Below, piece by piece: positions 44,328-54,619 of a DNA stretch of 64,000 bases. The first letter of the stretch is position 1. The number at the start of each line of letters is the position of its first letter. The stretch spans positions 62,001-126,000 of the forward strand of contig JPHH03000061.1 in the NCBI GenBank assembly GCA_000750105.3, given 5' to 3'. The translations under genes were made by a program, and so were the position numbers. This stretch comes from Tolypocladium sp. Sup5 PDA-1 (taxonomy: Eukaryota; Ascomycota; Sordariomycetes; Hypocreales; Ophiocordycipitaceae). The notes below the pieces were generated by a model. The model had not been told where the DNA came from and made no database searches. It saw only the letters and a list, made by a program, of their open reading frames with translations.

Positions 44328-45770
44328 CTATATGCCAGACACCGTAAAACTCAGCAAACTACCGGTCGTCAGGCCGATGACAAGGAAGAGGCCCATGAAG
44401 CCACCCGTAGCCTCGCGCTCCCCTCCGTCGACCCACTCACCAGAAGCCATCATGAAGCTCGAACCTAGCCATCCGTTTGTCAAACCAAACAGCACCTGGA
44501 CGATGAAGAGGTAGAAGAAGTCGCTCGGGACGACGGCTCCCCGGCCGCCAATGTTGCAGAGGAAGTAGAGCGGTATCTGGGCAATACGAGCAACCGCAAG
44601 AAGGAAGAGCAGGAAGGGCCTGTGCTTGAGGGAAAATGGCAGCATGGTGGCCATCCTGCCGCCCAGATCGCCGAGGTTCCAGAAAAAGAAGGCCAGCGGG
44701 ATGAAAGCGGCAGGACGGAAGAGGGGCCCCGAGTCCTCCTTGTGCACGGAGTGGATCTTGGCCGTGAAGACGGGGAAGAACATGGTAACGGCAAAGGTGA
44801 GGGCCACGCCGAGGGCCAGCCAGCGGAGCTTGCGGAAGAGATTCAACAGGGACGTAACCTTGCGGGAGGCGCGCTCGGCATCCTCGATGCTCGTCATGGA
44901 CTCGGCCATGTGCTCGGCCATGCGGCTCTCGACGATGCGGTGATGCCTCCGCACCAGGGGGATGAGGGCGATGAGGGCAGTGACGGAGATGACGACGGCG
45001 GCCAGGAAGTAGAGAAAGGCGGAGGACTCGCCTTGGCGGGCCGAGCCATTGGAGGGAGACGACTGATGCTCAGGCGGGAACAGCAGCACGGTGACGACCT
45101 GGGCCACGGCGGGCAGAACTCCCGCGACGCCCTGGCCCGCCATGAGGGCCTGCATGTACTCGGGCCGGCCGAAGCTCGCGGCAAAGGCGAATGCGCCGTT
45201 TTGCAGGAGGCCCGTGGCGCAGGCGGTGCTGGCGACCATGGCGAGCAGGAAGGCGAGGTACGCGCGGGGCCCGGCGCCGAGGAAGACGGCGGTGGAGGAG
45301 GTGAGGAGGGCGAAGACGAGGCTATTGATGAGCAGGGCGAGGTTGATGCGGAAGGGGTACGAGGCGGCGCGCTGGATGTTGGTGAGGACGAGGATGGCGC
45401 CGAGGTTGGTGACGGTCGAGACGGTGAGGATGGCGGACTGAAAGTTGGCAGCGGCCCAGGCGTCGTCGGCGAGGCGCGAGGCGAAGTAGGGTGCGGCGGC
45501 GAGGAACATGTTCCTAAGAGCGCCCGTGTCAGCTTGCGTAGGGTATGGAAACGACAGCAAGGCGGGTATATACCATGCCCAGAGCATGGCCATGCCGAGG
45601 AAGCCAAAGATGGCGTACTCGACCCACGAGAACGGCACGTCGTCGTCGTCGCGGGTGTCGAGGACGACGGAGCCCTCGAGAGCCGTGGGATCGTCCTCGG
45701 CGCCGGTGAGAGGCTCATACTCGGTGGCAGAAGACGGCGCGCCCCCCAGGGCTCTCCTCGCGCGGTCCAT
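44328..45770 (-). CDS. FUN26: Equilibrative nucleoside transporter, Fun26-like
   Basis: Member of the ENT family; yeast Fun26 moves nucleosides and nucleobases across the vacuolar membrane. Exons 45770-45574 and 45513-44328 give 460 aa. An acidic cytosolic N-terminus with a YEPL motif is followed by eleven predicted membrane segments. Family marks are LWAWNMFLAAAPYF at the first helix, the large loop about 245-300, and NLGDLGGRM and FGLTNGWLGSSFM near the end. The 60-nt intron (45514-45573) lies inside the LWAWNMF motif and contains no stop, so the unspliced frame looks intact (480 aa) but carries 20 foreign residues. GTATAT donor, GCTGAC branch and CTTAG acceptor support splicing. Whether this copy is vacuolar or at the plasma membrane cannot be read. 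Confidence 0.9.
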   Translation of the reverse strand: MDRARRALGGAPSSATEYEPLTGAEDDPTALEGSVVLDTRDDDDVPFSWVEYAIFGFLGMAMLWAWYIPALLSFPYPTQADTGALRNMFLAAAPYFASRLADDAWAAANFQSAILTVSTVTNLGAILVLTNIQRAASYPFRINLALLINSLVFALLTSSTAVFLGAGPRAYLAFLLAMVASTACATGLLQNGAFAFAASFGRPEYMQALMAGQGVAGVLPAVAQVVTVLLFPPEHQSSPSNGSARQGESSAFLYFLAAVVISVTALIALIPLVRRHHRIVESRMAEHMAESMTSIEDAERASRKVTSLLNLFRKLRWLALGVALTFAVTMFFPVFTAKIHSVHKEDSGPLFRPAAFIPLAFFFWNLGDLGGRMATMLPFSLKHRPFLLFLLAVARIAQIPLYFLCNIGGRGAVVPSDFFYLFIVQVLFGLTNGWLGSSFMMASGEWVDGGEREATGGFMGLFLVIGLTTGSLLSFTVSGI

Positions 45771-47890
45771 GCTGCCCGCCTGTGACTCTCGTCGTCGAGG
45801 TCCGAGTCGCCGTGTTCGGTGGTCGGTCGTTTGAAGCAGTCTCCGTCGCTGACGTTGAGCCGGTGGGGATGAGAATGGAAGCCGATGGGGTGTCCCAGGC
45901 CGTTCTGGGAGAATCGGTCGCCGTTACGCCATGTGCGAAGGCGTGTATGTAGTAGTTGGGATATGGGTACTATGTAGTGTGCTGCGCGTGATGGAGTTGG
46001 AGCTGGTGGTGATGGTGGTCGAGTACTCATTGTTCCTGTCGTGGTTGGTGGAGGGGCGTCGACGTCAGGTGGTACCGACATGGGGCTCCACCCGACAATT
46101 GCCTAATTCGGCGTTCCAGCGAATCGCCGAGTGCTTCTAACCCAGCCAGCAACGATGATGGATGAAGAGCACGGCTCTCGGTTCAGCCTCGCCGAGGGAG
46201 TCTGAACAGATGTGTAAGTTTCTTTATGAGAAGTGTGCCTGAGTACGTGCCCCTGTAGGGACACCAGACGAATGAACTTGAAACTGCCCCGAAGCAAAGC
46301 AAGCGTGCATGCGGCCACGGTCGCAGAAGCATGGCTGAATCTCTCTCACAATCGTTTCTCTTATTCTTATTCTAACATTCAGACGTAACTCTTTGTCTCT
46401 GCGAGTGGCAACAGGCATCCCTAGCGTACCGCTTCATCCACCAACATGATAGCTGTTTAGGCCCGACAGCGTCCTTCGAAGTGCATGGCTCATCTATGGT
46501 CTGTGCCGCCATGGCATGCATGCAGCTCTTTGCCCTCTCTACAGAGGAGGCACTAGGCCCCCTTGCAGCAGAATCTACCCCGTTGATCTCATCCCTGCTA
46601 TGGAAAAGAAGTTGCTAATGTGGTAGCGACCAGCCACTTTGGAGTCATGAGCCTAAACTCTCCCGGTACATATACTGCGTTCACCCTTGATCGTCTTGGA
46701 TATTATTATCTTGGCAACGCGACCTGAGACACCGTTGCATCTTGCAGCGCAGCCTCAAGACATGGCGTCGCCTCCTACAGACGAAGGGCTCATTTGAAGC
46801 TTCACCTATCAAGAGCGCGAGTTCCACGCCTGGTATGAAGAACTGCCCGACACTGCTGACATTAATCTGATGACTCACGGTCAGTTCGGATATCACATGA
46901 TTTGAGTTCCATTCTCCGCGGATATGAATGGCATACAAGGTCCATGGTATCGGTCGAGTTACCCGCATGCCATGAGACCAGAGGTCGAACATGGCCATTT
47001 TGGCTGCGTATTTCCATCAGCTAGCTCATCGACGGAAGGTGCCGTGGTCCCGCCGGGCCAAGCCGGAGATGGTGGAGGGAGTGGGTCCGGAGCGGAGCGG
47101 TACTCTGCTGGTCAAGGCCAGCAGCTGAGAGAACAGTCAGCCAGCAAAAAAGGAAACATTGAATGTTGATCGATGGAACGTACAACGACTATCCTTTCAG
47201 CCAGGAATACTCGGAGGCGACCGCCGTGTGAACAAAATAGAGGCACACGCCATAGATACGGATTGCAGGAGGACGAGGGGGTTATAACCAGGCGAAACAT
47301 CTCTTACCGTAGGTAGATTGTGATGGCGATTCTTCCAAGTTCAAAGTCGCTGGACCCGAGAATTCGGATGACGACGTCATCGGTATCCAATATCTCTGGT
47401 ACCTTGTTGACGTGGCAGGGGTTTTTGCCCATCGTACCTGCCACACCTGAGCTACTGTGGCCAAAGCAGGAAGGGGCGAGAAGACGCCGGCAAGTCATTG
47501 GCAAACTCACACCTTGCATCATCATCACACATGTTCTTTGGATCCTTTGGCTCACCTTCAGCTTCTTGTATGTGGACAAAGTCGCCCGGGCGCTGGCGCG
47601 TGCTAGAGAGGCTCGGACTCCGATACAGGGCCAATCAGGTGCCTGTCAGGGACTCCCGCAGCGCCCCGTACGGAACCTAGGCTAGCGGCAGAGGGGCAAA
47701 CATCGCGTGGCCTGCCTACGCCAGCCTCACTTGACGTGACTTGCGACAAGCGCGCTGACGAGCTGAGCGCAATTCGACAATCGCCATCATTGCTCAGATC
47801 ATGGCCGTCGTGCTGGCCACGAGAAGGCGTGCCAGATACCGCTGGTGAGAGCAGCACACCCGCGCGCGCAGTCCGCAAGACGCCGAGACC
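45771..47890. other. 2.1-kb intergenic region, coding-like fragments only
   Basis: No intact gene is seen. Minus-strand frames at 47579-47304 and 46998-46681 look protein-like but are short and unlinked (see findings). The region starts the accessory-looking part of the window. Confidence 0.45.
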
Positions 47891-49846
47891 ATGCCTGAGC
47901 CAGGCTATTCGCGAGATCGAGACCGCGATCCACAGCCGCAGAGCAAGCGACAGAGCATCACGGAGCGCCTCCGCGGCACCTTCAGCCAGGCTCGCAAGGA
48001 GACGACGGCATCTATCCAGCGTCGCGCGTCGTCGGCGACCAGGCAATCCCCCATCCCGCGCATCAGGGAGTGGCTGGACACCTGCAACACCGAGCATGAG
48101 CACCATTGCAGCGGGGGCGAAGACTCCGACGTCCCAACCTGGCGCCCCGTGTACCTCATCGACGCTGTTGAGCGCTGTCTGGTCCGTGCAAAGCCTACAG
48201 ACAGGTACATCGCCCTCAGCTATGTTTGGGGCGTTGCGCCGCGGCGGAATGGGCCGGAGACGGTTGCGCAGCTGCTCAGGACCAATGTCGATGCCTTCCA
48301 GCTGAGTCTGCCGGACACGGACGTCCCGCGCACCATCCTCGATGCCATTTGGCTGTCCAAGAAGCTTGGAATTCGGCATGTCTGGGTCGACAGGCTCTGT
48401 ATTGTCCAGGACGACGAGCAGGACAAGGCAGATCACATCCAGCACATGGCCTACGTCTTTGCGAATGCGTACCTCACCATCGTTGCGGCGCATGGAGATG
48501 TCAACACCGGTCTTCTTCCCTTGGACCCGCGGCGGCCCACCCGCGGCGGCCGGCCAGGTGGCAAGGAACACAATGACCTCTTACTCGCCTCGAAGTGGAA
48601 CACGCGAGGCTGGACGCTCCAGGAACTCTTGTACTCGCGGCGCGCAATCTTCTTCTTTGAAGACGCCGTCACCTGGGAGTGCCACTGCGATCTCTGGCAG
48701 GGCGCCACGACAGGCATCATGAAGACCATTCGCGGGAAACGGCATGACTGCGCCAACCGCATCTCCTCGGCCGCCTTTGGCTTCCAGCATTCCCCGTGGC
48801 CCGACCTCGACGAGTACGCGCGCATTGCCATGGACTACAGCTCTCGGAGGGTGACTCTCGTCGACGACACACTCTCGGCTTTCTCGGGCATCACCCACAT
48901 CCTCTCCCGCGTCTTCGCAGGTGGTTTTGTGTACGGCATGCCGCTCATGTTCCTGGACATTGCCCTTCTCTGGAGACCGCAGGCGACGATCCGGCGGAGA
49001 GCGCTGACGCGGCCGCCTTTTCTTCCGTCCTGGTCGTGGATGGGCTGGTGGTTCGACGGCATCCCCGTTGATCTTACCCTGTGGAGAGCGGCAGCAGACT
49101 ATGTCGAGGACACAAGGGCGGCAAAAAGGGGGCAGGGATCCAAACGGTTCCAGGCCGCACACTCCTTCAGAATTAAGCCCACATTGACGTGGTCCCTCAC
49201 TGATAGAGCGAGCACGGTTCCTGTGGCGAGCACCGGGTTGCAATACCGGGACCTGAGGTCACGCAAGAACTCTGGCACACCGCTGCCTCCTGGATGGTCG
49301 CGGACGGGATCTCACTTCAAGCACGACAGCGACTCCCTGACGATTTTTAAGTATCCGGTCCCCGTGGAGGATCCCCCAGAGGAGGGTGATTACGAGCCTC
49401 GACACAGGGAGCGGCCAATCCCAGGGCCACTGCTCTCATTCAAAACCACATCTGGTTTCTTCGACGTGGACTATGCCATTTCGATGAACCCCAAAGACAG
49501 GCCGAGCCCGCCAATCGCAGTGGGCAACATCTGGAGCAAATCGAACAGGTGGATTGGCGAGTTCAGAGCGCACGATGGGTGGCTGGGCGTGCAGTCGTCC
49601 AACTACGACGGCGACGAGAAGCTCGAGTTCATCGCCCTTTCGACGGCCATGGAGCGCAGAGGCTCCTATGTGTTTAGCCTGGAGAGGTTCGAGGAGAGCA
49701 TGGACTCGGACGAGATCATCGACATTGTTAATGTGTTGTGGATCGAGAGGATTGCAGGCGTGGCGTATAGGAGAGGAATTGGTCACATTTTGCAGAAGGC
49801 GTGGGATGCTCAGGCAAAGGACGAGGTTGATATTTTGCTTGGATAA
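47891..49846 (+). CDS. HET-domain protein
   Basis: One exon encodes 651 aa. The heterokaryon incompatibility (HET) domain lies at about 100-260, with its three signature blocks: YIALSYVWG (107-114), HVWVDRLCIVQDD (163-175) and WNTRGWTLQELLYSRR (236-251). HET domains are TIR-like and occur in fungal allorecognition and cell-death proteins; many fungi carry dozens. Before the domain lies a basic, Ser-rich tail of about 60 residues; after it about 390 residues with WSWMGWWF (typical post-HET segment) but no NACHT, WD40 or ankyrin repeats that I can see. It is therefore a stand-alone HET protein, and its role in incompatibility is inference. It sits alone between two gene-poor stretches, which is common for this family. 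Confidence 0.93.
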   Translation: MPEPGYSRDRDRDPQPQSKRQSITERLRGTFSQARKETTASIQRRASSATRQSPIPRIREWLDTCNTEHEHHCSGGEDSDVPTWRPVYLIDAVERCLVRAKPTDRYIALSYVWGVAPRRNGPETVAQLLRTNVDAFQLSLPDTDVPRTILDAIWLSKKLGIRHVWVDRLCIVQDDEQDKADHIQHMAYVFANAYLTIVAAHGDVNTGLLPLDPRRPTRGGRPGGKEHNDLLLASKWNTRGWTLQELLYSRRAIFFFEDAVTWECHCDLWQGATTGIMKTIRGKRHDCANRISSAAFGFQHSPWPDLDEYARIAMDYSSRRVTLVDDTLSAFSGITHILSRVFAGGFVYGMPLMFLDIALLWRPQATIRRRALTRPPFLPSWSWMGWWFDGIPVDLTLWRAAADYVEDTRAAKRGQGSKRFQAAHSFRIKPTLTWSLTDRASTVPVASTGLQYRDLRSRKNSGTPLPPGWSRTGSHFKHDSDSLTIFKYPVPVEDPPEEGDYEPRHRERPIPGPLLSFKTTSGFFDVDYAISMNPKDRPSPPIAVGNIWSKSNRWIGEFRAHDGWLGVQSSNYDGDEKLEFIALSTAMERRGSYVFSLERFEESMDSDEIIDIVNVLWIERIAGVAYRRGIGHILQKAWDAQAKDEVDILLG

Positions 49847-50046
49847 GGGGGCGCGGCCTCGGGTGGAACAGACTGGGTATGCAAGTCTTTTTTTTTTATA
49901 GGGAATCTCCGTGTTCTGTCCATTGCTATGATTTGCGAAGGTTATGTATTCCCCCGAAGCGATACCAAGCCCGGTGGGTGCAACAACGTGTTCCAGCTAC
50001 GGAGTAATATTCTCGATGTGTATTGTTTCTCGGCGAGTCAAGGCAT

Positions 50047-50084
50047 TGCAATCTTGCCTGATTTCTGCAATCTTGCCTGATTTC
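50047..50084. repeat. Perfect 19-bp tandem duplication
   Basis: The word tgcaatcttgcctgatttc occurs twice back to back (50047-50065 and 50066-50084) downstream of the HET gene. It looks like a recent slippage or repair duplication. Confidence 0.95.
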
Positions 50085-53000
50085 CCTCCCGTCGGCGTGA
50101 TGTTTCGCCCTGAGCCTGCTCCCCTCCGAGAACCGTGACCCAGTCGAGGGCGATGTCATCGTGGTGTCCTCGGAGTCGAGTAATGCCGCTGCTATGAAGG
50201 GCGTATGCTCGAAGGGGCCCCACGTACCCCGTAGTCTGTATGCCCTCGACGGTGTAAGTCTGCCCCGGCTGAGAACGAAGAAGCGGCCATTCGGCCATAC
50301 GATTGCCCGCTGGACAAAGCTGCCGCGCAAATCCTTTCCTTTCCTTCCGTTCTTCGTTTTCCGTTTTTCCGTTCTGGGACGCCGTATCTTGTGAGTTTCA
50401 ACACCTGCTTCTCTTCCCCTTCCTCTCCGCCTGTTGGAGTCTCGTTTCCGTCACCAATATTCCTTTTCTCCCATCGCTGCTTCGCCCCCTTGGCAAGTGT
50501 CGCCATAGAGCTCATCCATGTTGTGACATCGCCGAAGGGCGGGTTTTGTAAAGTCCCGCCTGGCTCCATGTGCACGTAGCCGCATCGACTGAGTCTGGCC
50601 AGGGTCGTACCACATCCTGACTTCGTTCGCTTTTGCCCGATATTCAAGACGACTCTGCCGTCGGGGAAGTAGAAGATGGGTGTTTCTCGGGTGGGCAGCT
50701 ACTTCTCGAGCTCGATCGTGGCATGGCGTAAGTGAAAAGGCGCCATGTTGTGCTGCTCCTAGCACGATAGATCCCCGGCCATCTTCATCCACTTGCAATT
50801 GACCTCCGGCCGTGGTAGGTAATGGCGTGCCGAGGATTGTTGTAATTGAGGTTTCTGTCCTTGGCAAGCTTCTTTCAGACCTGCTTCCCAATGTCTCGTA
50901 CTCCAGTTGCATTGCCATTCGTAGCCGTGCTGCTTGGGGCTCGCCTATGAAAGTACGCGGCTGTATGTGGAAGAGGCAACTGCCAGAGATGCACGAACCC
51001 GTCCTTGATGTTCCCTTGCAGTCGTAATTGGACCCCCATAGTATAGACGGGGTTTGATGAACAGAGTCGTGCGCCGACAAAGAGTGGAATGTGAAGTCGC
51101 AGGATCCTTGCCAGACGCCCCTGCTTTAGTCCGTAGATTCGCGAGAATTCGATCAGCCCCATGCCCTCGTCGGGTCGTAAAAAACGGAGAGCACTGCAGC
51201 CAGCTGCTGTGGTACAAGGTAAGCCTATGAGCACATGGCAGACGTCGAGTCTCGACTCACCAAACCAAGCACCCGCCGTGATGTGAGACTCGGTATTGGT
51301 AGCCTTCGCGTTGGACCAGTATCTGGCTGGTCACCGAGACGCGGGCATGAAGCTGGCCGTTCAGAGGATACCCGCAGCAGTCATGTGGGAGCGTCTTCGG
51401 TGCTAAATCCATACTGATGATGGCATCGATAAAGGCGCATTGTGGATGCTACCTTTCCCTCAGCCAGGCAGGGACGGACATGCTGAGGTTTCGCGTCGAT
51501 TCCTGCATCGGGGCTCAATCAGAGCACCAATTACACAGGATATCCATCGTCCTTGGCTTCACCTCTCTGTATCTGTAACTGTGTCTGTATGAAGAAGGAA
51601 GGAAAGTGTGGGAGGCAAGGGCCGGATAATGCGAGGTATTTGTAGGCGTGACAACAGCCTGTTGTTGCCTGTTGTCCTGCATCTGTCGTCATGACCGAGT
51701 CACTTGTAGTCTGAGGTGATGTGAACAGTAAACACCAAGTGGGCGCGTGTGTTCTCGTACCACCTTGCACCGGCAGTGAGTGTCGGGTGCGTGGCAGTGG
51801 CTCGTCTCGTTTGCTGTGAATGTCAAGAGTGGTTGCATCACCCAAACGCTGCTGAACATTGAGTCACAACGCCGGCCCATCAGCATCAACAGGCCATTCT
51901 GTCGTTTGTGTCACAGCACCAGCGCAATGTCCAACGTTGGACAGCTTCAGAGGGTAGCTGCAGATTGGAATGACTAGAGAGGCAAGCTCGTACGATGCCT
52001 GACACTGCCAGGCGATCTCCACGGCCTCCTAGACGTGGGAGTGATGAGTGAATGTGATTCAGCGAAGCATGAGCTGTCTGTCTTTGGACAACTACCGGGT
52101 TCAAAGAAGACAACGGCATGGAAGTGTTGATGAGCGTCTGTGGCTGCCCCGTTGCCCAGGCCTACCCTACAGGAGTTCAGCCGCTTGCAGAGTACTCGAG
52201 ATCAAACATTCATGGTGGCGCAAATGGCGTAGGATAGTCAAACCGCATGCATTGCTCCGTAGCTGGGGCATTGTCTCCGGCCACTTTGAATGTAGTATAT
52301 AGAGGGATGCCCACGCGAGAAAACTCGTAGATGCCGCCATCTCGAAATGTAGAATCATTCAAACTATGAATCAATTCCTTGGATATGAGGTGAAGGAACG
52401 AAGATGTGGTTGGACCTTCCAGATTGATTCAACATACGAAGTACAGTACCCGCCTCGGCAAGTACGGGTCATGGCCCATGCACCGTACTTGCCTGGTTGT
52501 AGCCTAGGGCAGGCGGCTTCGGGCGCTCCCGCTCTGACGACTTCTCTTCAGCATCGTCCATCTCCTTCACCTTCCCACGATTCCATCGCGCCAGGACGTC
52601 GCTACGAGCATCAAGTTGCAGCGTGACTTGATGCCATGAGACTGCATTGGCGACATTGGCACATCTCCAAGGCTGCACCTCTGTTAGCGACCTGTCTGTG
52701 ACTGATCTACATCATGCCAGGACCTGCGCCAGGACCAAAGTGGCAAGCCGCTCGACCAAGCATGCTCGCGAAGGCTCCAACCTTGGTACCAAGGAACGGC
52801 GAGGAACGATGGTTGAGCAAGGCTCGTCGACCTGGTCAGTGACAACGATGCGCCCGACGCCGGTGTTGGCAGCAAGCCCGACGGGCCGCGTCTCTGGTGA
52901 TCGGAGACAAATAATCTCTTAGGTCCGCTTCTCTGGAAACGCTCACCTGTGCCATCGCTCGTGTCAGTGCAGTGGTGAGTAAAATGTCGTCTCTCGTTGG

Positions 53001-54532
53001 CTGGATAGCTGAGGTGAGGTGCGGCATAAATGCAGCGATACATCTCCACCTCACCCACCCTCTGGTCTCGTCAACCACGGTGCTCTCGCCCAACAAATGA
53101 GGAGAAGCGCTCACCGGATTCACAGAGCGACGCAGGATCCCAATTCACACGCCGCTGCGGAGCTGGGAGCCAGAGGCGACAGGCGACTCGTCACCGACAG
53201 ATTATTGCAGCCCAGGCCGTGCGTCAGCCGCGGGGAATGGCTTGCGATCCCTTCGTCAGAGTCGAGACCCAGAACCGATGCTACGGACTTCAACAAGGCG
53301 ACGGGGCCTGGCCTGGTCTTCGGCAAGTATTGCCTTGTTCCGTTGCTACGAGGAGTTGCATGACGTCCAGTCTGTGTTCGTACTCCGTATGTACGGGGTA
53401 GTATTTGGAAGACTGTTGGTCCCCTCACCTGCCCAGGAACCACCAGGTCGGCCAATTGGATACGTGCTTGCAAGCGCTCACCTCGTCCGCAGTTCATCTC
53501 ATCACATCATTGCCTCGCCCTGTGAGGAGTCAACGCCTTCCCATGCCCAGACCCTCATCTCTGGCCTTGGCTGGCGCCTCAATGGCGCTCTCATTGGCGG
53601 CCGTTTCACAGATATTGCGGGCTGTCACTGCTGCAGTGCTGAGTCTGTCCCCAACAGGATCGCATGGCTCCACAGGTTAACCTTGAGACAACAACAACGG
53701 GGAAACGACCTCGGGAAACTTTTGTTGATTCGCTGGCTGCGGGATGCCCAGCACGGCCGGCAGACGCAAGCCCCCTAGAGACGACACGGCCGGCATGCTC
53801 TCCATGGGCTGACCAACTTGCTTCTCTCTGTGGTCAGATGTTTCCATAAACATTGTGGGCCAACTGGCGTCGAACTATTATTATCCGTCCTTCACCATCG
53901 CGCTGGGGCCACCGGTCGGCACTTCTCGTTGCTCCGCAAGCCTTGTTTGATTCGTCCCGCAATCGACATCATCCATCGTCCACGGTCCACCGCGAGATGC
54001 CCCATCCAGGCCCCTCTCCGCAAACCTTGGGTCTTCTGGGGCATCCATGCATCAGGTCGGTCCTACGGTCACGGACTCGCTGCCAGCCCTGAATGGCGTG
54101 TGCGACCAGGGTCGTCGGTCGGTTGCAGCTACGAAGTACGTCAACGAGATGAAGCTTGTTTTATATGCATCCCCGTGCCCTGTAGTCCGTACATACTACG
54201 GACTACGGCTGCATAGTGGCAAAAAGCTTTGCTTTTGCAGTCCTCAGCCTGGAGCCGATGCAATCTCGAACCTGCATGCAGCCAAGGCACGAGTGGCTCC
54301 ATTCACACTCGTTTGGTTTGTAATGCCTGCGGCGCTTGGATGCGAGCCACATCACGTCGCACGGCTCAGCCAGCCTGCTCCGATCCCATGTGGATGATGC
54401 ATGCTACCGTGTCACGGATACCCGATATTCTCCAAGGAATGGCCCGTCCCACCCGTGCAATGTCTCTGTGCATTGGGGATCAGCGGACCCCGGACCAAAG
54501 CCTGCAGCAGTGAATGGATGACGAACGCCCTG

Positions 54533-54540
54533 TATATAAG
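54533..54540 (+). promoter_or_regulatory. TATA box of the catalase gene
   Basis: The word tatataag lies 80-87 bp upstream of the catalase start codon, a usual distance for a strong fungal core promoter. No other TATA-like element is closer. Confidence 0.6.
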
Positions 54541-54619
54541 ACCACCGAGGCTCCTGAGGCGCTGATGGCTTCGGCCTGGCCTGCACCGAGTTCCAAACAC
54601 CTTGTCGCCAGCTCTCAAC

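Larger units (their letters stand above)
49847..54619. other. 4.8-kb gene-poor region
   Basis: No supported gene is found. It contains TACGGAGTA at 49998-50006, TACTCCGTA at 53381-53389, a 54182-54210 cluster of GTCCGTA/TACGGAC words, and a perfect 19-bp tandem duplication. Minus-strand frames at 51234-50451 look partly protein-like but change frame and lack family features. Confidence 0.5.

Noticed and set aside
44622..45785. 387-aa plus-strand frame over the nucleoside transporter
   Set aside because: Charged, Gly-rich mirror of a membrane protein; no domain.
44894..46081. 395-aa minus-strand frame rich in Pro and Ser
   Set aside because: Out-of-phase reading of the transporter gene; low-complexity and unrelated to any family.
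47603..48571. 322-aa minus-strand frame
   Set aside because: Antisense to the HET-domain gene.
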